In this document: one piece after another, positions 42,832 to 51,459 of the stretch | Layout: the number at the start of each line of letters is the position of its first letter | Position numbering within the stretch: position 1 is the first letter of the stretch | Source of the DNA: Borreliella valaisiana VS116 | Lineage (GTDB): Bacteria; Spirochaetota; Spirochaetia; Borreliales; Borreliaceae | Direction: 5' to 3' | Assembly (NCBI RefSeq): GCF_000170955.2 | Contig: NC_012177.1 | Coordinates: forward strand, 1-53,953 | Length of the DNA stretch: 53,953 nt | Made by a program: the position numbers and the translations under genes | Notes under the pieces: model-generated | Databases searched by the model: none | Told to the model about the DNA's origin: nothing | The model's input: only the letters and a program-made list of their open reading frames with translations

Positions 42832-43707
42832 TTAATTATTATCTTTTTTAAATAATGTGTCTAAGTCAATTAGTGATTGCTCGGATTTCAAGCAAAGAGA
42901 AATTATCTTATCTTTATAGAGTTGCTCTATGTGGGCTGTTAGCTTTTCTATATTGTTTTGTAGCTCTAAGGTGGAGTTTGAACTTTTAATTAGTGTTTCT
43001 ATTGTATTAAGCCATTCTTTTTTTGTTTCGACTAAATCAACAATTACAGTATAAATTTCTTCTAAAGTTTTTTTACTAAAAGTATTTTCTTTTAGTGTGT
43101 CCATGTTAATTGATAAATCTTCAAGCGCAACTTCAAATCTTTGTTGAATTTGTATGCCCCCTGATATTTTTTTTATTGTGTCGTGGGCTTTTGGGTTCTT
43201 GTAGAGCTTGTTTACAATCTCTGCTAAATTAAAAATGTCGGTAGTGTTGTAGCTTAGTGATGAATAAAATTGTCTTCTCATTTTTTGAGATTCTGCTAGG
43301 CTTGAGTTCATTTTCTCTTTGAGTTTTACCCCATTAGGATTTATTTTGTAAACATTGATTAGTTCAAACATGCTATTTTTCAGTCCAAATTGGCTAGATA
43401 TTTCTGTTTGGAGTTTGTCTCTTTTTATTATTGCCAATTCTTTTTTTAAGATTTCAAAGAGCTTGTCAATTAGATCTGTGTTGTTTTTGTTGACTTTATT
43501 GCTTTTGTTGACTTTGATGAGAGTATTTAAGTCTTTTGTTGCACTTTTGAGTTCTTGTTTTTTTGTGTCTTCTTGAGGAGTTAATTCATCTAATTTTGTT
43601 TCTTTAAAACTTGCTACTTTGTTTTGATTATCTTCATAGTTTAGCTTACAAGAAAAAAATGCTATTATCCCCAATGTTATAAATATTGATAATTTTAATT
43701 TTTTCAA
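42832..43707 (-). CDS. PFam54 lipoprotein (BBA65-like)
   Basis: This is a 291-residue lipoprotein whose signal ends IAFFSC, cysteine 20. The PFam54 domain shows SSQFGLKNSMFELINVYKIN, RRQFYSSLSYNTTDIFNLAEIV and a C-terminal helix with 'DLVETKKEWLNTIETLIKSSNS' (about residues 214-235). It is a paralogue of BBA64 and its intact frame suggests expression. The TTG start has AAAGGA eight bases upstream. Function unknown; complement binding has not been established for this member as far as I know. Confidence 0.8.
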   Translation of the reverse strand: MKKLKLSIFITLGIIAFFSCKLNYEDNQNKVASFKETKLDELTPQEDTKKQELKSATKDLNTLIKVNKSNKVNKNNTDLIDKLFEILKKELAIIKRDKLQTEISSQFGLKNSMFELINVYKINPNGVKLKEKMNSSLAESQKMRRQFYSSLSYNTTDIFNLAEIVNKLYKNPKAHDTIKKISGGIQIQQRFEVALEDLSINMDTLKENTFSKKTLEEIYTVIVDLVETKKEWLNTIETLIKSSNSTLELQNNIEKLTAHIEQLYKDKIISLCLKSEQSLIDLDTLFKKDNN

Positions 43708-43806
43708 AATTTAATCCTTTAATAAAAATTTTAAGTAATTTTAATTATTTAAAATTAATACTTAATTATTAAAATTTAGTTCAAATTTTAAATTGAACAA
43801 TAAAAA

Positions 43807-43832
43807 AAAGAAGAGATCAGCTCTCTTCTTTT
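43807..43832 (-). terminator. Terminator after BBA66
   Basis: AAAGAAGAGA, loop TCAGC, TCTCTTCTTT form a 10-bp stem with poly-A/T flanks. Confidence 0.75.
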
Positions 43833-43876
43833 GATTAAATAATTGTAAAATAGTTTATTTTCGTTTTTTAAATAAA

Positions 43877-45142
43877 CTATTTAAATTCTGTTATTTTAAG
43901 GTATAGATCAAGAACAGTTTGACGAGCATTTTGCATTTTATCTAAATACCTGTTTTCAATGTATTGTGCCAAAGATTGAGGATTTTTTAGGCTCTCATTG
44001 GAGTTTACATTAGCAATAAGGGTGTCAACGTGTTTTGACCATTCTTTTCTTTCAGCTAATATTTCATTAAGCTTAAAGCTAAGTTCTTGCATCTTAATGT
44101 CAAAATTAAAGCCGTCAATTGTATTATTTAATAGCTCTTGGGTAAAGAGTTCAATTTTTTTCTCTATTTCTTCTAGTGCAAGTTCGAAAGAAATTTGTAT
44201 TCCAAGTCCTGATATTATTAATGATCTGATTAGGTTGTGATTTTGATTCTCAGCGTAAAGAATTTCCATTATTGATCCAAATTTTTTGGTTTTGGATTGA
44301 TCAAAATTCAAAATTGCATAGAATTTATATCTTTCATTTTCTGCTTCTGGTGTATTAGAGTTAAGCTGTGGCGCGTAACTTCTATCATAAACTAAAGTGT
44401 TTGAAATAACATCTAGTAGATCAAATGCAGAATCTTTCATTTTAAATTGATCGTAAGTTTCTCTAAATCCGTTACTATTGTTTGTTTTAGTTTTTTCTGC
44501 AAAAATTTTTCTAATAAGTTTATTTTTCAACGTTTGTGAATGATTGCTAAGAGATGCTTGACTAAAGCTTAGTTGAACTTTGTCATAAGTTGTAGGAGAA
44601 TTATTGTTTTGCTGTAAGCTAAAATTTGTATAGTTTGTTGATTGACTCAAATCGTAATTAAAGGCAGATTTTTGTCTTGGAAGTTTTTGAATTCTTTTGC
44701 TTGGAGTTTTTATAGTTGTTTTTGTACCTTTAGTCACATTTTTAACTGATTGAGTAGGTGCTGCTGGTGGTGCTATTTGTTTTGGCGGTGTGACTTGTAT
44801 TTTCGCTTGTCCATTTTTTAGACTTCCTTGTGGTGAATTTACTTGCTTTAATAATTGTTCTAGATTTGCTTGACTTGCAGGACTTGCTTGATTTTGCAAA
44901 ATTTGCGGTTGTTTATTTGCTACTTGTGGTTGTTTTTGTAGATTTGTTACTTTATTAGCGTTTGTGCTATTTTGCGTAGCATTTGGTTTTGTATTAATAC
45001 TTATTGTTGCTTGATCATTTGTTGTGTTATTGAGAAGTTCTTCCACTTTGGTTTTATAGTCTTCGTTTAGATGAGCATCAACTGTGCAAGAAAATAAAAG
45101 CAAGACTATGAACTTTAAATGCATTAATGATTTAATTTTCAA
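43877..45142 (-). CDS. PFam54 lipoprotein with long Pro/Gln-rich tether (BBA66-like)
   Basis: This is the longest member of the array at 421 residues. The signal ends LLLFSC, cysteine 19. Residues about 45-150 form a Gln/Pro/Asn-rich tether (QILQNQASPASQANLEQLL, PPKQIAPPAAPTQ), then basic TKTTIKTPSKRIQKLPRQ, then the PFam54 domain (DQFKMKDSAFDLLDVI, KFYAILNFDQSKTKKF). BBA66 is a surface protein involved in tick-to-mouse transmission. TTG start. The extended tether sets it apart from its neighbours. Confidence 0.8.
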   Translation of the reverse strand: MKIKSLMHLKFIVLLLFSCTVDAHLNEDYKTKVEELLNNTTNDQATISINTKPNATQNSTNANKVTNLQKQPQVANKQPQILQNQASPASQANLEQLLKQVNSPQGSLKNGQAKIQVTPPKQIAPPAAPTQSVKNVTKGTKTTIKTPSKRIQKLPRQKSAFNYDLSQSTNYTNFSLQQNNNSPTTYDKVQLSFSQASLSNHSQTLKNKLIRKIFAEKTKTNNSNGFRETYDQFKMKDSAFDLLDVISNTLVYDRSYAPQLNSNTPEAENERYKFYAILNFDQSKTKKFGSIMEILYAENQNHNLIRSLIISGLGIQISFELALEEIEKKIELFTQELLNNTIDGFNFDIKMQELSFKLNEILAERKEWSKHVDTLIANVNSNESLKNPQSLAQYIENRYLDKMQNARQTVLDLYLKITEFK

Positions 45143-45262
45143 AATATTATTCCTCGATTTCTTTTTAATGAATTTTAATAATCAAAATTAATTAAAATTT
45201 AAAATTAATTACTAATTAATAAAAACTTAGTTCAAATTAAAAAATAATCAATAAGTATAAAT

Positions 45263-45293
45263 AAAAAAGAGCAAAGCCTTTTGCTCTTTTTTT
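45263..45293 (-). terminator. Terminator after the 45303 gene
   Basis: AAAAAAGAGCAAA and TTTGCTCTTTTTT pair around GCCT-like centre bases, giving an 11-bp stem with T and A runs. Confidence 0.75.
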
Positions 45294-45302
45294 GCGGTAT
45301 CT

Positions 45303-45974
45303 TTATAAGTTTTCTTGTAAGTCTCTTCCAATTTCTATCATTAAATCGTAAATTTCGCTTGAGTCTGGCGCTAATATGTTGTCATATGTTGTTCTTAGGT
45401 AAGCTTCGAACTCTTCAATATTGTTTTGAAGATCTTTATTGCTATTGTAAGTGATAATAATCTTGTCTATATTTTTGATCCATTGTTGTTGCATTGCTAG
45501 AATTTTATTAATTTTATTTTTAATATCCTTTAATTTTTCATTGTTATTAAAGTCAATAAGATCATCTTTTCTTTTATTTATGTCAAGAATAGCAATTTCT
45601 AGGGGATTTTGAACAAAAGTTGAGCCTATGTCAATTATTAACTGAATCAAAGTTATAAGCTCAGCATTTTGTATTATAGTTTTATAAAAAATTTCTATTA
45701 AGTTTGTAATTCTTATTTTATTGTACTCAAGAGATGAATAAAATTGTCTTCTGTAGTCTTTGCAAAGTTCATCATTTTTTTTAATTAAATAAAAAATGGC
45801 TTCTGCATGGTTAGTCATTAATTCTTCTTCTTTTTTGTCACTTTCTATTTTTTCTACTACGGGCTTGATGATTTTTTCTATTTTCTCGACAAGCTCTTGT
45901 TTTAAGCCTAAATTACATGAACACAAAAGTAACGTTGTCAATAGCTTAATAAACGCTAATTTGTATTTTTTCAC
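45303..45974 (-). CDS. PFam54 lipoprotein, short-tether type
   Basis: This is a 223-residue lipoprotein with a signal ending LLLCSC (cysteines 18 and 20) and almost no tether. The PFam54 domain is complete (CKDYRRQFYSSLEYNKIRIT, KINKILAMQQQWIKNIDKII). GTG start behind AGGAG. The 5' flank (46009-46090) is nearly identical to that of the 47587 gene, so promoter and leader were duplicated together with the gene. The B31 counterpart is uncertain (BBA66-69 region), so no symbol is given. Confidence 0.75.
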   Translation of the reverse strand: MKKYKLAFIKLLTTLLLCSCNLGLKQELVEKIEKIIKPVVEKIESDKKEEELMTNHAEAIFYLIKKNDELCKDYRRQFYSSLEYNKIRITNLIEIFYKTIIQNAELITLIQLIIDIGSTFVQNPLEIAILDINKRKDDLIDFNNNEKLKDIKNKINKILAMQQQWIKNIDKIIITYNSNKDLQNNIEEFEAYLRTTYDNILAPDSSEIYDLMIEIGRDLQENL

Positions 45975-46074
45975 AATATTCTCCTTATATAAAAATGTAA
46001 TAATTTAATACAAAATAATTTTTGGTACATATTACAAATGTATATCAAATTATTTAAAGTTTAAATTTAAACCT

Positions 46075-46476
46075 TTATAAAATTAAAAAAACATTGTTGT
46101 TTAAATTTTTCCAATCTTTGCGAATAGTATCATAAAAATTAATTTGAAAATCATTTAGGAAATTAGATTGTGCAATTTTAGCTATTTCTATATTTTCTTG
46201 TTCTTTTTGAGCTTTTAGTTTTTTGCCAATTGCCTCTAATTTTGAGATTATAGTTTCTCTAGATTTTTGATTTGAAGGCCCGAGATCTTGATTCTTTTGA
46301 TTTGAAGGCTCGAGATCCTGAGATGCATTTTTAAAATTTCGGGTGTTTTCTTTTGGATTGGTGTAATTTTTTGGTTTGGGACCAATTTTATTAATGGGTG
46401 CACATGAGATGAAAATTAGAGTTAATATCGCTGTAATGATATTAAGCTTAATGATATTTAGTTTAGTGTTTGTCAA
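46075..46476 (-). pseudogene. Truncated CspA-like PFam54 gene
   Basis: From TTG 46476 (AAGGAG at 46483-46488) the frame runs only about 133 codons. The lipoprotein signal (LIFISC), a tether with a repeated PSNQK(N/S) unit and the first helix of the PFam54 domain are present. The frame then departs at about FYDTIRKD and continues into sequence resembling the intergenic flank of other array genes, ending LNNNVFLIL. About half of the domain, including the parts for complement binding, is gone. A deletion joining gene and flank explains it. Confidence 0.75.
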
Positions 46477-46562
46477 AATACTCTCCTTATAAATTAAAAT
46501 CAATATTTATTAATCTTAAAAAATACCAAATTTCAACATATTTATATTGTAATATATGGGAT

Positions 46563-47348
46563 TTAAATGGGTTTTAAAGCACTACTATCTTTGTAATTTT
46601 CATCCATATGGTTTGCTAATTTCTCCTCATCAGTTTTAATGTTTCCAACATCGTTATTGTAATCTTCAATAGTAGCTTTTAGGGTTTTTGTAAACCTTTG
46701 TTTTAGTTGCATGTCAGTTTCTACGGCCGTTAGTAGTTCTTCGGATTCTTTTTGGCTTAGAGTGTCTAATTTTGTATTTATTGATTCCAAATGATTGTCT
46801 AGGTGGAATTGAATATTCCATGATACGTGATGAATAAAGATTCCAATTATATTATATTTTTTGGTATTTTTTTTAAGTTTTTCAAAAATTTCTTTTAATG
46901 TTCCTATTTTTTTTGTGTCGTAATTTAAAGATGGGTAAATCATTCTTTTTATTTGCATTAGATTAGCTTCTACAAGAATATCATAAGGACTGACTTTAAA
47001 AGTATTTAGAAAATCGGATTCTGAAGCAATTTTGGCTATTTCTGTATTTTCTAGTTTTTTTTGAGCTTCGAGCTTTTTGCCAATTGCTTTTAATTTTGCG
47101 ATTATATCTTCTTTAGGTTTTTGAATTGAATATCCGAGATCTTCAGATCCATTAGATTTATTTTTAAAATTTTTGGTAATTCCTGTTAGATCGCTGTTGT
47201 TGGTTTCTCTTAGATTAGTGTTGCTGGATTTTTTTGGGTTGATTTGGTTGTTTGTATTGATTTTGTTAACAGGTGTACATGAGATGTAAACTAAAGTTAA
47301 TATTGTTGCAATATTAAACTTGATTCTATTTATTTTAGTTTTTGTCAA
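46563..47348 (-). CDS. cspA: CspA/CRASP-1-like factor H-binding lipoprotein (closest to BBA68)
   Basis: This 261-residue lipoprotein has signal MTKTKINRIKFNIATILTLV, cysteine 24. From memory it aligns best of all array members to B31 CspA: SDFLNTFKVSPYDIL, LMQIKRMIYPSLNYDTKK, KKNTKKYNIIGIFIHHVSWNIQF and an ending ALKPI where B31 has TLKPAFY. CspA binds factor H and FHL-1 and protects spirochaetes from complement, chiefly in feeding ticks. The missing last residues could affect binding. TTG start with AAGGAG. Confidence 0.7.
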   Translation of the reverse strand: MTKTKINRIKFNIATILTLVYISCTPVNKINTNNQINPKKSSNTNLRETNNSDLTGITKNFKNKSNGSEDLGYSIQKPKEDIIAKLKAIGKKLEAQKKLENTEIAKIASESDFLNTFKVSPYDILVEANLMQIKRMIYPSLNYDTKKIGTLKEIFEKLKKNTKKYNIIGIFIHHVSWNIQFHLDNHLESINTKLDTLSQKESEELLTAVETDMQLKQRFTKTLKATIEDYNNDVGNIKTDEEKLANHMDENYKDSSALKPI

Positions 47349-47586
47349 AATATTCTCCTTATAAATTTAAAATCAATATTTATTATTTTTAATATAAAAC
47401 AATAATAAAACTTATATTGTTATTTTTATTAAATAATATAAATATTATAAATAATATAAATAATATTTGATATTAAAAGGATTAAATATTTATTGCAAGC
47501 TTTAGGTTTTTGTTTTAATTTTGTAAGATTTAACCCTTTAATACCAGGCACCCCTTTCATTTTTGCTAATACTGTTTTTACGGTGT

Positions 47587-48297
47587 TTATTTAGGCATTT
47601 CAATGTTGTATTGGTTTTCAGTTATTTCTTTTATTTTTACAATTACAGCTAGTGTGTCATATTTTTCTGGTTTAATTTCATTTCTAATGTGGTCTGCTAG
47701 TTTGTTAGTATTCTCTTTAATTTCTTCTAAATTTTCGTTGTAGCTGAGAATAATCTCGTCTACCTTTTTGATCCAATTTTGTTTTATTTCAAAAAGTTCT
47801 TTTATTGTAGTCTCAATAGTTTTTAGGTTTTCTTTGCCTAGCCTTTTTAATTCATCTTTGTCATCAGATATTTTTAAAATTGTCTCTTCAAGGGGTTTTT
47901 GAATGCCAAAATATCCTATTTGAATAACTTCTTCAATTAGTTGATGGTGTTCTTTTTGTTGGTGTTTGTAAAGTTGTGTTAGTATTTTGCCAAAGTTTAC
48001 AATTCTTGTTGTATTGTAATCCAGAGAAGAGTAAAATAGTCGTCTCTCATCTTTTTTTGAGTCCGAGTTGAGCTTTGCAAGCTTAAGGGCGGCAGTTGTA
48101 TCTGTATTAAAGACCGAATATTTCATTCCAAACTGGTCAAAGTCTTCAGTTTTATCTTTATATTGTTCTACTTTTTCTTTAAATCTTTTTATTTCCGCCG
48201 ATATTCTTTGGGTTATTGTTCCTTGGAACAAGCTACAAGAGCACAAAAGAAGTGTTGCAATGACAATATTAGTTAATATTAAATCATTTTTTTTCAA
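47587..48297 (-). CDS. PFam54 lipoprotein, short-tether type (paralogue of 45303)
   Basis: This 236-residue lipoprotein has a signal ending LLLCSC, cysteine 21, like the 45303 gene, and a full PFam54 domain (DQFGMKYSVFNTDTTA, ERRLFYSSLDYNTTRIVNFG, FEIKQNWIKKVDEIILSYNE). TTG start behind AGGAG. Its upstream 80 bases repeat those before the 45303 gene. Downstream lies about 240 bases of AT-rich DNA with no gene. Confidence 0.75.
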   Translation of the reverse strand: MKKNDLILTNIVIATLLLCSCSLFQGTITQRISAEIKRFKEKVEQYKDKTEDFDQFGMKYSVFNTDTTAALKLAKLNSDSKKDERRLFYSSLDYNTTRIVNFGKILTQLYKHQQKEHHQLIEEVIQIGYFGIQKPLEETILKISDDKDELKRLGKENLKTIETTIKELFEIKQNWIKKVDEIILSYNENLEEIKENTNKLADHIRNEIKPEKYDTLAVIVKIKEITENQYNIEMPK

Positions 48298-48430
48298 AAT
48301 ATTCTCCTTTTATAAAAATGCAGTAATGCAATACAAAATAATTTTTAGTACATATTACAAATGTATATCAAATTATTTAAAGTTTAAATTTAAACTTTAA
48401 TAAAAATTAAAAGTTGTTGTTTTTAGTTAG

Positions 48431-48495
48431 ATTTAGATTAAGTGAATAAAAAAAAAGAGAAGAATTAACTTCTCTTTTAAAAAATATCAAGTGCA
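48431..48495. repeat. Duplicated 3'-flank block, copy 1
   Basis: ATTTAGATTAAGTGAATAAA plus terminator plus ATATCAAGTGCA is nearly identical to 49466-49531, one copy after each of two adjacent CspA-like genes. It marks a tandem duplication. Confidence 0.8.
48454..48478 (-). terminator. Terminator after the 48538 gene (copy 1)
   Basis: AAGAGAAG-AATTAA-CTTCTCTT with poly-A before and TTTT after. It belongs to a block of about 65 bases (48431-48495) repeated at 49466-49531. Confidence 0.8.
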
Positions 48496-48537
48496 ACATA
48501 TTAATTTTTTTGTTTAAATTAGTCATGGGCGAGATTA

Positions 48538-49320
48538 TTACTCAAGGGCTTTAAACTTTTCATCCATGTAGCTTGCTAGTTTTTCGACATTGGTTTTAAT
48601 TCCGCCAGCATTCCTGTTGTAATCGTTAATAGTCTTGTTTAGGACTTTTACAAATCTGTCTTTTCTATTTAAGTCATTTCTTGCAAATTCTAGCAGTTCT
48701 TCGGTTCTTTGGTTTGGAGAGTGTGATTCATCTTTTGTTATGTTTTCTAAACAAAGTTCTAGTTGGAGCTGAATACCCAGTGCTACTTTATAAAGTAAGT
48801 TTGTAACTACTTTTTTGTTCTCGGAACTTGTATTAAGTTTTTCAAGAATTTCGTTTAATGTTTTTACTCTTGTTGTGTTGTAATATAAAGATGAGTAAAT
48901 AATTCTTTTCATTGCTAGTAGGTCTTTCTCAGGGTTAGCATAAAATGAACTGGCAGTAAAAGTCTTTAGGAAATCAGATTGTGTACTAGTTTTAGTTATT
49001 TCTGCATCAATTTTAGCTATTTCTATATCTTCTTTCTTTTTTTGCTTTTCCAGATGATTTTTAATTGCTTTTAATTGTGAGGCTTTATTCCCTTTATATT
49101 TTTCAATTTCAATTTTGAGATCTTGATATTCTTGATATGAATGTCCATGGTCTTGAGATCCACGAGATCTATCTTTAAAGTGTTGGCCAAATTTTTCCAG
49201 ATTGGTGTTACTGCTTAGGTCAGGATTGATTTGATTATCAGGTGCACATGAGATGCAAATTAGAGTTAATATCGCTGTAATGATATTAAGCTTAATGATA
49301 TTTAGTTTAGTGTTTGTCAA
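48538..49320 (-). CDS. CspA-like PFam54 lipoprotein, copy A
   Basis: This is a 260-residue lipoprotein with signal MTNTKLNIIKLNIITAILTL, cysteine 25. A coiled-coil-like stretch (QEYQDLKIEIEKYKGNKAS) precedes the PFam54 domain (LLAMKRIIYSSLYYNTTRVK, YKVALGIQLQLELCLENIT). It is highly similar to the gene at 49562 in signal, core and both flanks, so the two are a recent tandem pair (BBA69/BBA70 region in B31). TTG start with AAGGAG. Complement or plasminogen binding is known for some members but cannot be read here. Confidence 0.75.
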   Translation of the reverse strand: MTNTKLNIIKLNIITAILTLICISCAPDNQINPDLSSNTNLEKFGQHFKDRSRGSQDHGHSYQEYQDLKIEIEKYKGNKASQLKAIKNHLEKQKKKEDIEIAKIDAEITKTSTQSDFLKTFTASSFYANPEKDLLAMKRIIYSSLYYNTTRVKTLNEILEKLNTSSENKKVVTNLLYKVALGIQLQLELCLENITKDESHSPNQRTEELLEFARNDLNRKDRFVKVLNKTINDYNRNAGGIKTNVEKLASYMDEKFKALE

Positions 49321-49465
49321 AATAATCTCCTTATAAATTAAAATTAATAGTTATTAACTTTAATACAAAATAATAATATAACTATATTAATTTGTATGTC
49401 AAATAATAACAGTTTTATTTAATATTATTTAATATTATTTTTTGACATTGTTGTTTTCAGTTTGG

Positions 49466-49531
49466 ATTTAGATTAAGTGAATAAAAAAAAAAGAGAAGAA
49501 TTAACTTCTCTTTTAAAAAATATCAAGTGCA
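49466..49531. repeat. Duplicated 3'-flank block, copy 2
   Basis: This is the partner of 48431-48495; the terminator hairpin lies at about 49489-49513 and serves the 49562 gene. Confidence 0.8.
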
Positions 49532-49561
49532 TCAATTTTTTTTGTTTTAATTAGTTATTAA

Positions 49562-50413
49562 TTATTTTTTAAAATCATAATCTGGGAATTGCTCATTCAT
49601 GTAGTTTGCGAGTTTTTCGATATCGGTTTTGATTTCGCCAGAATTCCTATTGTAATCGTTAATAGTCTTGTTTAGGGCTTTTCCAAAGTCGTCTTTTTCC
49701 TTTAAGCCGGCTTTTGCAAATTCTAATAGGTTTTCAGAATCTTGTTGGATTGGAAGATGTAATTCATCTTTTGTTATGTTTTCTAAACAACTTTCTAGTT
49801 GGAGCTGAATACCCAGTGCTATTGGATAAAGTAATCTTGTAACTATTATATTGTGTTCATCATGTGCATGAAGTTTTTCAAGAATTCTGGTTAATGTTTT
49901 TACTCTTGTTGCGTTGTAATATAAAGATGAGTAAATAATTCTTTTTATTGCTAGTAGGTCTTTATCGCGATGATCATAAGATGTATCGGCAGTAAAAGTC
50001 TTTAGGAAATCAGATTGTGTATCAGTTTTAGCTATTTCTGCATCAACTTTAGCTATTCCTTCAGTTTCTTTATTTTTTTGCTTTTCCAGATGATTTTTAA
50101 TTGCTTTTAATTGTGAAGCTTCATCTTCTTTATATTTTTCAATTTCAATTTTGAGATCTTGATATTCTTGATATAAATGTTCGAGATTTTCAGATTCACC
50201 AGATTCACCAGATTTATTTTCAAAATTTTGGTTGTTTTCTTTTTTATTAGTGTTGATAGTTTCTTTTTTATTAGTATTGCTAGTTTCTTTTTTATTAGTA
50301 TTGCTAGTTTCTTTTGGATTAATAGTATTAATAGGTGCACATGAGATGCAAATTAAAGTTAATATCGCTGTAATGATATTAAGCTTAATGATATTTAGTT
50401 TAGTGTTTGTCAA
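49562..50413 (-). CDS. CspA-like PFam54 lipoprotein, copy B, with 8-residue tether repeats
   Basis: This 283-residue lipoprotein is a near twin of the 48538 gene (shared LLAIKRIIYSSLYYNATRVK and LGIQLQLESCLENITKDE). It differs mainly by a tether insertion just after the lipid cysteine, in which the 8-residue unit KKETSNTN is repeated three times with a fourth, changed copy, a 24-bp DNA repeat at about 50233-50325. TTG start behind GGAG. Because the repeat is in frame, changes in copy number would only lengthen or shorten the tether. Confidence 0.78.
   Translation of the reverse strand: MTNTKLNIIKLNIITAILTLICISCAPINTINPKETSNTNKKETSNTNKKETINTNKKENNQNFENKSGESGESENLEHLYQEYQDLKIEIEKYKEDEASQLKAIKNHLEKQKNKETEGIAKVDAEIAKTDTQSDFLKTFTADTSYDHRDKDLLAIKRIIYSSLYYNATRVKTLTRILEKLHAHDEHNIIVTRLLYPIALGIQLQLESCLENITKDELHLPIQQDSENLLEFAKAGLKEKDDFGKALNKTINDYNRNSGEIKTDIEKLANYMNEQFPDYDFKK
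50233..50325 (-). repeat. 24-bp tandem repeats in the tether of the 49562 gene
   Basis: Units with core TTAGTATTGCTAGTTTC recur every 24 bases, three to four copies, keeping frame. Confidence 0.8.
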
Positions 50414-50583
50414 AATACGCTCCTTATAAATTAAAATTAATAGTTATCAATTTTAATACAAAATAATATTATAACTATATAATAATCATTATTATTAAAT
50501 AATAATACCATTTAATATTAAAAACAACTTTTTTGGAATTTTTTTTTATTTTGTAATTATTTTTATCCCACATACACTACTAA

Positions 50584-51459
50584 TTAGTAGTGTATGTGGT
50601 CACAACAGGCTTTTAGCAGTGTTTCAATGTCCATTAAAATTTGCATACTTTTATTTGGATTGAATTTATGCTCGTATCCATTTTTTATGAATTCTTTTAG
50701 CACTATTCCATCAGCTCTAATTCCCGCATATTTATCATAGTCGCTAATAATGTTTTCTACGATTGTTATCCATGCATTTCGTTCTTGTATTAGTTTTTCA
50801 AAATTTTCTTGAACATCTTTTACTGTTTTTGTTTTAAAATTGAACATTAAGCGTCTTTGCTCGTCTTTTGTTAAAAGATTGACAGCCTTTTCAAATGATT
50901 CTTGGATTTTGAATCCTGTCCAAAAAATTAAGCCAATAACTCTGTAATGGTCGCCATTTGAACTTGATGCTTGTGCAAGGATTGTGATTAATCTTTTGAT
51001 ATTATTCTCATCATACTCAAGAGATGAATAAAATAATCTTCTAAAAAGGTTATTTTCCAATATTGCATCAATATTATCGTCTTGCTTTTCTGGGAATGTG
51101 TTTTTGTTTATTTCAAATTGATTAATAGGTTCGATTTTTTGAACATCTGTATTTATTTTTTGAGCAAGTATTTCTATATTTGGTCCAATTTTATTAATCA
51201 ATTTTTCATTTTCATTAAATCTTTGTGTAATTTTTTGAATTACATTTTCCTTTCCATTGTTTGAGGGCTCTTTTTGCCCTAAGTTTAAAATCTTTTTAAG
51301 ATTTCCTTCTTTTGTAATGCTAGTTTTGTTAAGTTCAATGTGGTTTGGTTGTAATTCATTTGTTGCTTCTTTGTCGTTTGGTTTAGAATAAAAAGAACAT
51401 GAGGCCAGTAAAGTTATTTTAAATAGTTTTAATATTTTATAAATTGTGTTTTTCTTCAA
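50584..51459 (-). CDS. PFam54 lipoprotein, P35 type (BBA73-like)
   Basis: This 291-residue lipoprotein has a signal ending LLASC, cysteine 21, followed by a helical tether and the PFam54 domain (LFRRLFYSSLEYDENNIKRL, FWTGFKIQESFEKAVNLL). It is the most diverged member and the promoter-proximal end of the leftward array, as P35 antigen BBA73 is in B31. TTG start with AAAGGA seven bases before. A short stop-flanking repeat (TAGTAGTGTATGTGG/CCACATACACTACTA, 50567-50600) overlaps the 3' end and could terminate transcription. Confidence 0.78.
   Translation of the reverse strand: MKKNTIYKILKLFKITLLASCSFYSKPNDKEATNELQPNHIELNKTSITKEGNLKKILNLGQKEPSNNGKENVIQKITQRFNENEKLINKIGPNIEILAQKINTDVQKIEPINQFEINKNTFPEKQDDNIDAILENNLFRRLFYSSLEYDENNIKRLITILAQASSSNGDHYRVIGLIFWTGFKIQESFEKAVNLLTKDEQRRLMFNFKTKTVKDVQENFEKLIQERNAWITIVENIISDYDKYAGIRADGIVLKEFIKNGYEHKFNPNKSMQILMDIETLLKACCDHIHY

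Noticed and set aside
47500..47580. Minus-strand mini frame MKGVPGIKGLNLTKLKQK after the 47587 gene
   Set aside because: There is no ribosome binding site and too few codons; probably chance or a relic of an array gene.
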